The notes beneath the pieces are model-generated. The model saw only the letters and a list, made by a program, of their open reading frames with translations, searched no databases and had not been told where the DNA came from. The position numbers and the translations under genes were made by a program. A stretch of 64,000 nucleotides of DNA from Labrys wisconsinensis (GTDB lineage: Bacteria > Pseudomonadota > Alphaproteobacteria > Rhizobiales > Labraceae), in contig NZ_JAUSVX010000002.1 in NCBI RefSeq assembly GCF_030814995.1, forward strand, positions 124,001-188,000, in the 5' to 3' direction. Position 1 is the first letter of the stretch. Every line of letters begins with the position of its first letter. This document shows positions 10,574-19,106 of this stretch, piece by piece.

Positions 10574-11992
10574 ATGCAGGCCGGACCCACGCCGTCGGAC
10601 CAGGCCATTCCCTCTCCCGCCGGCTCCTATCCCGTGCGGGCGGGGAACCTGGTGCGGCCGCTCGTCGACAGCGGGCCGACCTTCCGCCGCATCGGCGCGG
10701 CAATCGCGGCCGCCCGCCACAGCGTCTTCGTGACCGCGACCTTTCTCGACCCGGATTTCGTCATGCCGGACGGGCAGGGCACGTTGTTCGACCTGCTCGA
10801 CCGGGCCGCCGGACGCGGCCTCGACGTCCGCGGCCTGTTCTGGCGTCCCAACCCTCAGAGCAGCGGCTATGGCCGCACCTTCCCGGGCTCGGCCGAGGAT
10901 CGCGCGCTGCTGGTGCGCCGTGGCTCGGGCTTCTCCATCCGCTGGGACCGGGCGGCCGGCCCCTATTGCCAGCACCAGAAGAGCTGGCTGATCGATGCGG
11001 GGAAGCCCGGCGAGACCGCCTTCGTCGGCGGCATCAACCCGACCTTCGCCGCCTTCGAGCCCGGCCATGCCGGGGAGAACGAGCGCCACGACGTCTATGT
11101 CGAGATCGCCGGCCCCTGCGCCTGCGACGTCCACCACAATTTCGTCCAGCGCTGGAACGAGGCGAGCGAGCGTGACGCCGCCGACGGCCGGTGGGGACCG
11201 AACGACAGCGACCTCGCCTTTCCCGAGCGGCCCGGCGCGCCGTGCGGCACCAGCCTGGTGCAGATCCAGCGCCAGATCCCGGCCGGTCGTTACGGCGACG
11301 GCCATGCCAGCCCGGGCGGCGAGCCGTGGGACATCGCCGCCGGCGAGCGCACCGTCCTGGCGCAGTACCAGCTCGCGATCGCCGCCGCCCGCCGCACCAT
11401 CTATGTCGAGAATCAGGCCTTGCCCGTGCCGGAGATCGCGGCCGCGCTGGCGGCGGCGCTCGATCGCGGCGTGGAGGTGGTCCTCCTCGTGCCGACCGAG
11501 CCGGAAGAATCCGTGCGCGCCGTCCGCCATGACCCGGCCCGTCGGGCGTTCTTCGCCGGGATCGAGGCGCTGGGGCAGCGCTGCAACTTCCTGCTCGCCG
11601 GGCTCGCCGGGCGGGCCCGGCTCGCCGGGATCGCCGGGCCGAACGCTGGCGGCAACCGCTGCCCGGTCTATGTCCACGACAAGATCATGCTGGTCGACGA
11701 TGCCTGGGCGACCATCGGCTCGTGCAACCTCCACGGCTATTCGCTCGACGGCCATGGCGAGATGAACGCGGCGATCTGGGATGCGGCCGTGGTCCGCGCC
11801 CTCCGGCGCACGCTGCTGGCCGAGCATCTCGATCTCGACACCGCCGGTCTCGACGACCGTGCGGCGCTGCGGCTCTTCCGCGAGACGGCGAGCGCCAACC
11901 GGGCGCGGTGGCGGGCCGGCGAAGCCGGCTGGCAGGGCCTTGCCATTGCGCTGGACCCCGCGACCTACGGCGTGGAGCGCTTCTCCGGCTGA
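10574..11992 (+). CDS. Phospholipase D-like protein with two HKD motifs
   Basis: The 472-residue product carries two PLD phosphodiesterase motifs: HQKSWLID at about residue 134 and HDKIMLVDDAWATIGSCN at about 368, each providing the His-Lys of the active site. This bilobal arrangement is that of phospholipase D and cardiolipin synthase-like enzymes, which cleave or transfer phosphatidyl groups. No signal peptide or membrane helix is evident, unlike canonical cardiolipin synthases. The ATG at 10574 is preferred over one at 10535 because GGAG lies ten bases upstream. The gene is flanked by unrelated genes and gives no pathway context; a nuclease role cannot be excluded. Confidence 0.85.
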   Translation: MQAGPTPSDQAIPSPAGSYPVRAGNLVRPLVDSGPTFRRIGAAIAAARHSVFVTATFLDPDFVMPDGQGTLFDLLDRAAGRGLDVRGLFWRPNPQSSGYGRTFPGSAEDRALLVRRGSGFSIRWDRAAGPYCQHQKSWLIDAGKPGETAFVGGINPTFAAFEPGHAGENERHDVYVEIAGPCACDVHHNFVQRWNEASERDAADGRWGPNDSDLAFPERPGAPCGTSLVQIQRQIPAGRYGDGHASPGGEPWDIAAGERTVLAQYQLAIAAARRTIYVENQALPVPEIAAALAAALDRGVEVVLLVPTEPEESVRAVRHDPARRAFFAGIEALGQRCNFLLAGLAGRARLAGIAGPNAGGNRCPVYVHDKIMLVDDAWATIGSCNLHGYSLDGHGEMNAAIWDAAVVRALRRTLLAEHLDLDTAGLDDRAALRLFRETASANRARWRAGEAGWQGLAIALDPATYGVERFSG

Positions 11993-12188
11993 CAGGCCTC
12001 AGGCCAAAAGCAGGCTGCCCCCTTGTTGGTCGCTAAAGAATTCGACAGCCTGCGCCGCCGACATGCGCCAAAAGCAAATGCCGGGGCATCACGCGAGGCA
12101 TGATCGGAGACCTTACCGGTCATGGCGACCGCCTCGCAAAGGCGGCTGTTGGGCCGGGATGTCGTCAACTCGAATGGGGAGCGAATCG

Positions 12189-12959
12189 ATGCGCGATCAA
12201 GAAGGCAAGGCTGCGACGTTCAGGTCGTTGCATCGTCGAGCAGAGCCGTTCGTCCTGTTCAACATCTGGGACGCCGGCAGCGCCAAGGCGGTCGGGGAGG
12301 CCGGCGCGTCGGCGCTCGCGACCGGCAGCTGGTCGGTTGCTGCTGCCAATGGCTTCGCCGACGGCGAAAAAGTGCCGATCTCGCTGGTGCTGGACAATGC
12401 ACGCCGCATCGTCGAGGCGACCGGGCTGCCCGTCTCGCTCGATATCGAGAGCGGCTACGGCGTTTCGTCCGAGGAGGTCGCGGGCACGATCGCCCGCGTC
12501 GCGGCGACGGGCGTGATCGGATGCAACCTGGAGGACAGTTTTCCCGCGGACGGCTCGATGCGGCCGCTCGCCATGCAAGCCGAGAGGATTGCAGCGGCCC
12601 GGCGCGCGGCAGATGCCAAGTGTCCAGGTTTCTTCATCAACGCGCGCACCGACATCTTCTTTCAGGTGGCCGCCCATGACGAGGCGATGGCCGACACGGC
12701 GATCGAGCGCGCACGAGCCTATGCCGACGCGGGAGCCGACGGCATCTTCGTCCCCGGCCTGGTCGACGAGGCGTTGATCGCGCGGGTGTGCGCAGCCGTG
12801 CCGTTGCCCATCAACGTGATGGTCGGCGAGCGCTCGCCCTCGCTGGAACGGTTGGCGACGGCAGGTGTCGCCCGGGTCAGCCACGGACCCGGGCCCTATC
12901 TCGCGGCCATGGCTGCCCTGCGCGCCGCTGCCTCCCATGCGCTGGCAGGCGCGCCGTGA
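12189..12959 (+). CDS. Isocitrate lyase/PEP phosphomutase family protein
   Basis: The 256-residue protein belongs to the PEP mutase/isocitrate lyase superfamily of TIM-barrel enzymes acting at C-C or C-P bonds of 2-oxo acids. Visible markers are FNIWDAGSAKAVGEAG near the N-terminus, the metal-binding region DIESGYG at about 85-91, CNLEDS and FINARTDIF. It is the short oxaloacetase/methylisocitrate lyase-like subgroup, whose substrates are often unknown. The ATG at 12189 is chosen because GGGAG lies just upstream, giving normal spacing; an earlier in-frame ATG at 12174 overlaps that site. A MocR-type aminotransferase remnant abuts its 3' end on the other strand. Confidence 0.88.
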   Translation: MRDQEGKAATFRSLHRRAEPFVLFNIWDAGSAKAVGEAGASALATGSWSVAAANGFADGEKVPISLVLDNARRIVEATGLPVSLDIESGYGVSSEEVAGTIARVAATGVIGCNLEDSFPADGSMRPLAMQAERIAAARRAADAKCPGFFINARTDIFFQVAAHDEAMADTAIERARAYADAGADGIFVPGLVDEALIARVCAAVPLPINVMVGERSPSLERLATAGVARVSHGPGPYLAAMAALRAAASHALAGAP

Positions 12960-13104
12960 GCGATGCCGGCTCGGCGCGCCCCAGCGGCTGGCCGGGAAGA
13001 CGTCGCCGGGTGCGAAGCAGATGCCTCGCTCGATCGCCTCGTCGAAGCGCCTCGGCAATTCCAGCCGGAGCACGAAGCCGCCTGTCAGGATGATCCCCCG
13101 ATCC
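12960..13104 (-). pseudogene. C-terminal remnant of a MocR/GntR-type aminotransferase regulator
   Basis: On the minus strand, in a frame different from the adjacent CoA-transferase, about 45 codons read ILTGGFVLRLELPRRFDEA and then IERGICFAPGDVFPASRW. This is the GGF-[VF]-L-x-[LV]-ELP ... RGI-x-[FI]-APG-x-[VML]-F pattern that closes the aminotransferase domain of MocR-family regulators. No DNA-binding domain or PLP-lysine region remains, and the stretch overlaps the last bases of the CoA-transferase gene. I read it as the stub of a deleted gene, perhaps a former regulator of the neighbouring PEP mutase-like gene. Confidence 0.6.
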
Positions 13105-14506
13105 ACACCGCCTGATGCGACCCGATCGGCATGGCTGGCTGCGGCCAGACGGCCGAGGCGCCGGCAACGGCGAGGGGCGCTCTGAGGCGCTGCGCCGGTC
13201 CCCAGCCGGTCGCCTCGACCGCGCCGTCGAGGTCGTCCGGCGTCTCGGTGGCCAGGGGCTTGGCGGGGCGGGCGAGGGGATGGCGGGCGAGCAGGGCGGC
13301 CGTGGCGGCAAGCGAAGCCCGCGCCCGCCTGCCGCGGCCGGTGGCGAGCCGCCGCGCGAGGCCGAGCACCGCGGCGGCGGCCATGAGGTAGCCGGTGGCA
13401 TGGTCGAGGGCCTGGACGGGCAGGGGCGTCGGCCGCTCCTTGCCGAGGCGGCGCATGCCGGCCTCGGCGATGCCGGCGCTCATCTGCACCAGGCTGTCGA
13501 AGCCGCGCCGCTCCCGCCACGGGCCGCTCCAGCCATAGGCGTCGAGGCAGATGTCGATCAATCCGGGCCGGACCCGGCGCCGCACCGCCTCGCCGAAGCC
13601 GAGCCCCTCCAGCGCCGAGGGGCGATAGCCGTGGACGAGGATGTCGGCCTCGCCCATGAGGCGCAGGAACAGCGCATGATCCTCGGGCCGGGCGAGGTCG
13701 AGCCGCGCCGTCCGCTTGCCGAGCAGCACTTCCGGAGCCAGGGCCGGCTCGTCCCAGCCGGGCGGGTCGATGCGCAGCACCTCGGCGCCATAGCCGGCGA
13801 GGAGCCGCGTCGCCACCGGGCCGGCGAGGACGCGGGTGAGGTCGAGCACGCGGATGCCGGCGAGCGGCCGCGCCGGGTCGACCGGCCGGGCGAGGGCAGG
13901 GGCCTCGTCTCTTTCCTCGATCGCGACCAGCGCCTCGGCGGCGACATGGCGGCCCTGCTCGTGCGCGGCCCAGGCCTCGAGCGAACGCATCTCGGCCGCG
14001 CAGCCGCCGGCTTCGACCACCGCCCTCTCCAGGGCCGCGGCTGGCCAGCCGGCCACGGCGCGCGTCACCTCCTCCTTCTCGCCGGCGACGCCGAGCACGG
14101 CGAGGGCGGCCTGGCGATGCGCCGGCGCGTTGGTGTGCAGGCGGATCCAGCCGTCGGCGGCGCGGTAGTCGCCGGCGATGGGGTCCCAGGGCGGCGGCAC
14201 GGACCAGCCCTGCGGGCGCACCGAGCTCGCGAACCAGAACGAGGCGAGACGCCGGTCGACCGCGACCGCCGGCGCCGGCCCGCCTGCGGCGGCGACGAGC
14301 TCGGACAGGGCCAGGCCCGCCGCTCCGACCGCGGCGGCGGCCAGGTCGCTCACCGCGAAGACGGAGGGCAGGTCGCCATTGCCGGTCAGCTGCAGGCGGC
14401 CGGGCGCCGCGGCGCTGCCGCCGAGCGCCGTCCAGATCTCGGCGAGCAGGGCGCGGACGGCGGCTTCCTCGTCCGGCGTGGCTGGGTGCGAAGCGGCTGC
14501 AGGCAT
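13085..14506 (-). CDS. CaiB/BaiF (family III) CoA-transferase
   Basis: The 473-residue protein contains a family III CoA-transferase domain from about residue 205: GIRVLDLTRVLAGP, GAEVLRIDPPG and LLGKRTARLDLARPE are its standard blocks, and D337 in RRGFDSLVQMSAG matches the catalytic aspartate that carries the CoA intermediate. About 190 N-terminal residues look like a diverged partial copy of the same fold. The ATG at 14506 is selected because GGAGAG precedes it; the frame is open another 57 nt upstream. It is divergent from a DNA-binding citrate synthase-like gene, with a 19-bp palindrome between, suggesting joint control of an acyl-CoA pathway. The substrate is unknown. Confidence 0.88.
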   Translation of the reverse strand: MPAAASHPATPDEEAAVRALLAEIWTALGGSAAAPGRLQLTGNGDLPSVFAVSDLAAAAVGAAGLALSELVAAAGGPAPAVAVDRRLASFWFASSVRPQGWSVPPPWDPIAGDYRAADGWIRLHTNAPAHRQAALAVLGVAGEKEEVTRAVAGWPAAALERAVVEAGGCAAEMRSLEAWAAHEQGRHVAAEALVAIEERDEAPALARPVDPARPLAGIRVLDLTRVLAGPVATRLLAGYGAEVLRIDPPGWDEPALAPEVLLGKRTARLDLARPEDHALFLRLMGEADILVHGYRPSALEGLGFGEAVRRRVRPGLIDICLDAYGWSGPWRERRGFDSLVQMSAGIAEAGMRRLGKERPTPLPVQALDHATGYLMAAAAVLGLARRLATGRGRRARASLAATAALLARHPLARPAKPLATETPDDLDGAVEATGWGPAQRLRAPLAVAGASAVWPQPAMPIGSHQAVWIGGSS

Positions 14507-14564
14507 CGGGGCTCTCCGGGTGGGTTCGCGGAGAGCTTGACGGCCCGATCGACATATCGTCAAT

Positions 14565-14583
14565 ATTGATTACATGAATCAAT
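14565..14583. promoter_or_regulatory. Perfect palindrome, probable operator between divergent genes
   Basis: ATTGATT and AATCAAT are perfect 7-bp arms around a five-base spacer (ACATG). The site lies in the 93-bp gap between the CoA-transferase start (14506, minus) and the HTH-citrate synthase start (14600, plus), in an AT-rich patch that contrasts with its surroundings. Its size fits a dimeric MerR-like or similar regulator. The N-terminal helix-turn-helix of the neighbouring citrate synthase is the obvious candidate ligand, which is inference. Confidence 0.6.
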
Positions 14584-14599
14584 CTTTCGGCGCTGCTCC

Positions 14600-15778
14600 T
14601 TGAGCGCCTCCCTTTCCTCCGAGGAGGCGGCGCGGCGTCTCGGCGTGACGCGCCAGACCCTCTATGCCTATGTCAGCCGCGGGCTGATCGCCGCGCTGCC
14701 CGGCACGGACCAGCGCGAGCGGTGCTATTCCGCCGAGGCGATCGAGCAGTTCGCCGCCAGCCGGCATCGCGGCCGCCGGCCGCAGGAGATCGCCCGCACC
14801 ACGCTCGACTGGGGCTTGCCGGTGCTGGAATCCGGCATCACCCTGATCGAGGACGGACGCCTCTACTATCGCGGCGAGGATGCGCTGGCCCTCGCCCGCG
14901 CCGGCACGTTGGAGACGGTGGCGCCGCTGCTCTGGCACTTGCCGGGCGCGGAGGCCTTTGCGCCGACGCCGCCGCCCGCCGCGCCGGCCTTCCTCGACCT
15001 CGTCGGCCGCCATCCCGGTCCGGCCTTCCGCGCCGGGCTGCTGGCACGCTTTGCGCTGGCGGTGGAAGAGGACGACACGACCTGGCAGCAGGACCGCGCC
15101 CGCCTCGCCGCCGGCAGCGGGGCGCTGGTGCGGCTCTTGCTCGCCGCCATGCTCGGGCGGCCGCCCTCGGCGGCGGCGCTGCACCGGCAATGCGCCGAGT
15201 CCTGGCGGCTCGACGAGGCCGGGGCGGATCTCGTGCGCATGGCGCTGGTGCTCTGTGCCGACCACGAGCTCAATGCGTCCGGCTTCACCGCCCGCTGCAT
15301 CGCCTCGACCGGCGCCGGCCTGCATGCCGCCATCATCGGCGGCCTCGCCGCCCTCTCCGGCCCGCGCCACGGCGGCATGACCGTCCGCGTCGAGGCGCAA
15401 TGGCGCGGCTTCGAGGGCGCGGCCGATCCGATGCCGGCGCTGCGCGGCCTGCTGGCCGGCGGCGGCGACATCGCCGGCTTCGGCCATCCGCTCTATCCCG
15501 CCGGCGATATCCGCGCGGCCGCCATCCTCGACGGGGTCCGGCACCGCCTGCCCGGCCTCGACGCGCTCGTCGCGGCGGTGTTCGACCTCACCGGCCGCCG
15601 GCCCTCGCTCGACTTCGCGCTGGTGGCGCTGCGCCGGGCGCTCGGCCTGCCGGAGGGCGCGGCCTTCGGCCTGTTCGCCCTCGGCCGCTCGGTCGGCTGG
15701 ATCGCCCAGGCCCTGGAGCAGCGCGAAAGCGGCGGCCTGATCCGGCCGCGGGCGACCTATACCGGCCCGCGGCCTTGA
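14600..15778 (+). CDS. Citrate synthase-family protein with N-terminal MerR-like DNA-binding domain
   Basis: The 392-residue product begins with a helix-turn-helix (SSEEAARRLGVTRQTLYAYVSRGLI, about residues 6-30) followed by a MerR-type wing ending YSAEAIEQFAASR. The rest is a citrate synthase fold with its active-site motifs: DHELNAS, GPRHGG, GFGHPLYPAGDIRA and the aspartate of LDFALVALRRALG. It could be an acyl-CoA-sensing regulator, an active 2-methylcitrate/citrate synthase, or both. The only usable start is TTG at 14600; an in-frame stop at 14567 blocks an earlier one, and no clear ribosome binding site is seen. It is divergent from a CoA-transferase. Confidence 0.88.
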   Translation: MSASLSSEEAARRLGVTRQTLYAYVSRGLIAALPGTDQRERCYSAEAIEQFAASRHRGRRPQEIARTTLDWGLPVLESGITLIEDGRLYYRGEDALALARAGTLETVAPLLWHLPGAEAFAPTPPPAAPAFLDLVGRHPGPAFRAGLLARFALAVEEDDTTWQQDRARLAAGSGALVRLLLAAMLGRPPSAAALHRQCAESWRLDEAGADLVRMALVLCADHELNASGFTARCIASTGAGLHAAIIGGLAALSGPRHGGMTVRVEAQWRGFEGAADPMPALRGLLAGGGDIAGFGHPLYPAGDIRAAAILDGVRHRLPGLDALVAAVFDLTGRRPSLDFALVALRRALGLPEGAAFGLFALGRSVGWIAQALEQRESGGLIRPRATYTGPRP

Positions 15779-15837
15779 CAGGCGCCGGGGCAGGGCCGAT
15801 CCCTGCCGCCAGACCGGCAATTCGAGCGAGCCCCGCC

Positions 15838-16722
15838 TTGACCGAGCCCCGCGGCATCGACCACCTCGTCCTTCCCGTGCACGACCTCGACGCGGCCGGC
15901 GCGCATTACGCCGCCCTCGGCTTCCAGGTCGGGGCGCGCAACCGCCATCCCTGGGGCACGGAGAACCGCATCGTGCAGTTTCCCGGCGCCTTCCTGGAGC
16001 TGATCGCGCTCGGCGAGGACCTGCGCCGTGCGCCGGCAACGATTGATCCGGCGGCGCCGCGCTTCCTCGGCTTCATCCGAGACTTCCTCGCCGGACGCGG
16101 CGAGGGCTTTGCCATGCTGGTGCTGGAATCGCGCGATGCCGCCGCCGACCGGGCGGCCTTCGCCGCCGCCGGCATCGACGGCGGCGAGCCCTTCTTCTTC
16201 GAGCGCACCGCCGAGCGGCCGGACGGCACCCGGGTGCGCGTCGCCTTCAGCCTCGCCTTCGCGCAGAGCCCGGCCATCCCGGCGGCCGGCTTCTTCGTCT
16301 GCCAGCAGCACGAGCCGCAGAACTTCTGGAACCCGGCCTTCCAGCAGCACCCCAACGGCGCGGCGGGGCTCGGCGGCGTGGTGATGCTGACGGAGGACGC
16401 TCGCGGGCCGCTCGGCTTCCTCGAAGCCTTCTCGGGCGCCCCGCCCATCTGCGTCGGGGCGCGCAACATCGCCATCGCCACGCCGCGCGGCACCCTCGAG
16501 GCAATGACGCCGGCCTGTTTCCGCGACGTGACCGGGCTCGATCCCGGCCCGGGCGCCACGCCGCGCCTCGTCGCCTTCAAGGTGCAGGCCCCGGTCGAGG
16601 CCATGGCCGCGCGGCTGGAGGCCGCAGCGATTCCGCATGTCCGGCACAGGAAGCATCTTGCCGTCGCCGCGGCCGACAATTTCGGCGCGGCTCTGGTGAT
16701 CGAGGAGCCGCGGGCGCGCTGA
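15838..16722 (+). CDS. VOC-superfamily (glyoxalase-like) protein
   Basis: The 294-residue protein starts with a vicinal oxygen chelate half-module ([24 protein letters not shown]) and continues with a longer glyoxalase-like domain of the type first seen in plant and bacterial dioxygenase-like proteins. The metal-ligand pattern H...E (GIDHLV and AFLELIALG) is present in the first half; the second half retains [10 protein letters not shown] and [15 protein letters not shown]. Start is TTG at 15838 with GAGCGAG upstream, since no ATG or GTG precedes the conserved start. It follows the HTH-citrate synthase by 59 nt and may be cotranscribed. The reaction is unknown. Confidence 0.8.
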   Translation: MTEPRGIDHLVLPVHDLDAAGAHYAALGFQVGARNRHPWGTENRIVQFPGAFLELIALGEDLRRAPATIDPAAPRFLGFIRDFLAGRGEGFAMLVLESRDAAADRAAFAAAGIDGGEPFFFERTAERPDGTRVRVAFSLAFAQSPAIPAAGFFVCQQHEPQNFWNPAFQQHPNGAAGLGGVVMLTEDARGPLGFLEAFSGAPPICVGARNIAIATPRGTLEAMTPACFRDVTGLDPGPGATPRLVAFKVQAPVEAMAARLEAAAIPHVRHRKHLAVAAADNFGAALVIEEPRAR

Positions 16723-16813
16723 GCGCCGGAAAAGCGCTGCGGGTGGCGCGCAGGGGCGCGAGGGGCTATCAGGGAGCGACGAAACCGGCCCTCTCTCGCA
16801 CCAGGAAAGAACG

Positions 16814-17647
16814 ATGTCCCCCAACTCCGTGGTCTCCATCGGCGACATCCGCATCGGCAACACCCTGCCGCTGACGTTGATCGCGGGCCCCTGCCAGATG
16901 GAGAGCCGGGCGCACGCCCTGGAGATGGCGAGCGCCATCAAGGAGATCGCGGCGCGGGTCGGCCTCGGCCTGATCTACAAGACCTCCTTCGACAAGGCCA
17001 ACCGCACCTCCTCGAGCGGGGCGCGCGGGCTCGGGCTCGCCAAGGCGCTGCCGGTCTTCGCCGAGGTGCGCGACAGCCTCGGCCTGGCGACGCTGACCGA
17101 CGTGCACGAGATCGACCAGTGCGCCGCGGTGGCCGAGGCCGTCGACGTGCTGCAGATCCCGGCCTTCCTGTGCCGGCAGACCGACCTGCTCGTGGCGGCC
17201 GCCCGCACGGGCCGGACGGTCAATGTCAAGAAGGGCCAGTTCCTGGCGCCCTGGGACATGGCCAATGTGGTGGCCAAGATCACCGATGCCGGCAATCCCA
17301 ACGTGCTGGTCACCGAGCGCGGCGCCTCCTTCGGCTATAACACCCTGGTCTCCGACATGCGGGCCCTGCCGATCATGGCCGAGACCACCGGCGCGCCTGT
17401 CGTGTTCGACGCCACCCATTCCGTGCAGCAGCCCGGCGGCAAGGGCTCGTCCTCCGGCGGCCAGCGCGAATTCGTGCCGGTGCTGGCCCGGGCGGCGGTG
17501 GCGGTCGGCGTCGCGGCGGTGTTCATCGAGACCCACCAGGATCCGGACAACGCGCCCTCGGACGGGCCGAACATGGTGCCGCTGCGCGAGCTGGAAGCCT
17601 TGCTTCGCCGGCTGAGGTGTTTCGACGACCTCGCCAAGGGGGCCTGA
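16814..17647 (+). CDS. kdsA: 3-deoxy-8-phosphooctulonate synthase
   Basis: The enzyme condenses PEP with arabinose 5-phosphate to KDO 8-phosphate for lipopolysaccharide inner-core synthesis. The 277-residue length is normal. Diagnostic motifs are [69 protein letters not shown] and [16 protein letters not shown]. It belongs between pyrG and eno in the ancestral order, and both sides are now interrupted by accessory genes. It is therefore the best marker that blocks 9391-16722 and 17650-21513 were added to a conserved backbone. Confidence 0.97.
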   Translation: MSPNSVVSIGDIRIGNTLPLTLIAGPCQMESRAHALEMASAIKEIAARVGLGLIYKTSFDKANRTSSSGARGLGLAKALPVFAEVRDSLGLATLTDVHEIDQCAAVAEAVDVLQIPAFLCRQTDLLVAAARTGRTVNVKKGQFLAPWDMANVVAKITDAGNPNVLVTERGASFGYNTLVSDMRALPIMAETTGAPVVFDATHSVQQPGGKGSSSGGQREFVPVLARAAVAVGVAAVFIETHQDPDNAPSDGPNMVPLRELEALLRRLRCFDDLAKGA

Positions 17648-17649
17648 AC

Positions 17650-18630
17650 TCAGGCCGTCCAGACCATGCCCGGCCGCAGCGGGCGGAAGCGCTCGGGCGC
17701 GATGCCGGCGGCCTGCAGGGCGGCCTCGAGCTGGCGCGGCGGCTCCTCGCGCGCCTCGTCGGTGAGGCGGAACGTGCCCCAGTGATAGCCGAGCGCCGTC
17801 TCGGCGCCGCAGTCGCGCATCGCCTGCACCGCCTCGGCCGGGTTCATGTGCTGGGGCTGCATGAACCAGCGCGGCTCGAAGGCGCCGATCGGCAGGACGG
17901 CGAGGCGCGGGGCGCCGTGGCGCTCGCGGATGCCGCGGAAGACCGCGCCGGTGCCGTAGCCGCTGTCGCCGGCGAGGTAGATGCGGCCGGCCGGCGTTTC
18001 GAGGACATAGCCGCACCACAGCGCCATGCGCCGATCCCCGAGGCTGCGGGCCGACCAGTGGTTGGCCGGCACCAGCGTCGCCGCGACGCGCCCGCCGAGC
18101 TCGACGGCCTCGCCCCAGTCCCGCGTCGTGACCTCGATGGCGGGATGGCGGCGGCGGATGACCGCGTCATTGCCGAGCGGGGCGAGGATGCGCGGCCGGT
18201 GGGCGCGCCAGAGCCGTGCGATCGTGTCGAGGTCGAGATGGTCGTAATGGCTGTGCGTGATCAGCACCACGTCGATCGGCGGCAGATCGGCGAAGGCGAT
18301 GCCCGGCGGGTCGTGCCGTTTCGGACCGGCAAAGCGAAACGGGCTGACCCGTTCCGACCAGACGGGATCGAGCAGGATGTTGAGGCCGTCCGCCTGGAGC
18401 AGCAGGCTGGCATGGCCGACATGGGCGATGCGCAGCCCGGCGGCGCGGGCCGGTGGCCGGTCCGGTGGCTCGGCGGGCAGCTGCTTCGACCAGGGCGCGT
18501 GCCGGCCGGCGAAGCGCCAGCGCAGGAGGTCGCCGATGCCGCGGTCCATCGGCGCGCCGTCGGGGCTGAAGAAGCGTTCGCCGTCGAAATGGTCCGACCG
18601 CGGACCGCTGTAGTAGGGATTGGCGGACAC
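17650..18630 (-). CDS. MBL-fold metallohydrolase (UlaG/NAPE-PLD-like)
   Basis: The 326-residue protein has the metallo-beta-lactamase zinc motif THSHYDHLD at about residues 125-133, the second histidine in VPANHWSARS, the bridging aspartate in LAGDSGYG and the final histidine in LGYHWGTF. This histidine/aspartate set is that of the N-acyl-phosphatidylethanolamine phospholipase D and UlaG-like branch. It is cytoplasmic by appearance. It is the last gene of a minus-strand run DUF2332-queF-MBL, starting 4 nt beyond the queF stop. Convergent with kdsA, with only two bases between the two stops. The substrate is not predictable. Confidence 0.88.
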   Translation of the reverse strand: MSANPYYSGPRSDHFDGERFFSPDGAPMDRGIGDLLRWRFAGRHAPWSKQLPAEPPDRPPARAAGLRIAHVGHASLLLQADGLNILLDPVWSERVSPFRFAGPKRHDPPGIAFADLPPIDVVLITHSHYDHLDLDTIARLWRAHRPRILAPLGNDAVIRRRHPAIEVTTRDWGEAVELGGRVAATLVPANHWSARSLGDRRMALWCGYVLETPAGRIYLAGDSGYGTGAVFRGIRERHGAPRLAVLPIGAFEPRWFMQPQHMNPAEAVQAMRDCGAETALGYHWGTFRLTDEAREEPPRQLEAALQAAGIAPERFRPLRPGMVWTA

Positions 18631-18634
18631 CGCG

Positions 18635-19096
18635 TCAGCCGCGGCCGCGATAGGTGGCGACCCCCTGGTCGGGGATCCACAGGCCCTCGGGCGCCGGGCC
18701 GGTCTGCCAGAACACGTCGATCGGGATGCCGCCGCGCGGATACCAGTAGCCGCCGATCCGGAGCCAGTGCGGCTCGAGCAGCTCGGCGAGGCGGCGGCCG
18801 ACCGCCACCGTGCAGTCCTCGTGGAAGGCGCCGTGGTTGCGGAAGCTGGTGAGATAGAGCTTCAGCGACTTGGATTCCACCAGCCAGCCATTGGGCGCAT
18901 AGTCGATGACGAGATGGGCGAAGTCGGGCTGGCCGGTCACCGGGCAGAGCGAGGTGAACTCCGGGCAGGTGAAGCGCGCGAGATAGAGCGTGTCGGCCTG
19001 CGGGTTGGGCACGCGGTCGAGGCGGGCCTCGTCGGGCGAGGCGGGAATGCGGGTCTCGTGGCCGAGCTGCAGGGTGGAAGCGTCGAAGGAGGCCAT
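18635..19096 (-). CDS. queF: NADPH-dependent 7-cyano-7-deazaguanine reductase
   Basis: QueF reduces preQ0 to preQ1 in queuosine tRNA modification. With the ATG at 19096 the product has 153 residues, the short unimodular form. The thioimide-forming cysteine is C51 in [15 protein letters not shown], with D58 nearby, and the NADPH-binding block ESKSLKLYL follows at about 74-82. The ATG at 19096 is chosen because homology starts there and GAAAGACGAG lies upstream; an upstream ATG would overlap the preceding gene. It sits 10 nt after the DUF2332 stop and 4 nt before the MBL gene, so all three are one operon. Confidence 0.95.
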   Translation of the reverse strand: MASFDASTLQLGHETRIPASPDEARLDRVPNPQADTLYLARFTCPEFTSLCPVTGQPDFAHLVIDYAPNGWLVESKSLKLYLTSFRNHGAFHEDCTVAVGRRLAELLEPHWLRIGGYWYPRGGIPIDVFWQTGPAPEGLWIPDQGVATYRGRG

Positions 19097-19106
19097 GTCT
19101 CGTCTT

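Noticed and set aside
12165-14582. Minus-strand open frame of 805 codons
   Set aside because: It is a shadow of the CoA-transferase and PEP mutase-like genes in GC-rich DNA. Only a 45-codon piece near 12960-13104 shows homology, and this is reported as a remnant.
14574-14603. Nine-codon leader peptide overlapping the citrate synthase start
   Set aside because: ATG at 14574 gives MNQSFGAAP and a stop overlapping the TTG start, but there is no ribosome binding site and the ATG falls in the palindrome spacer. Probably coincidental.
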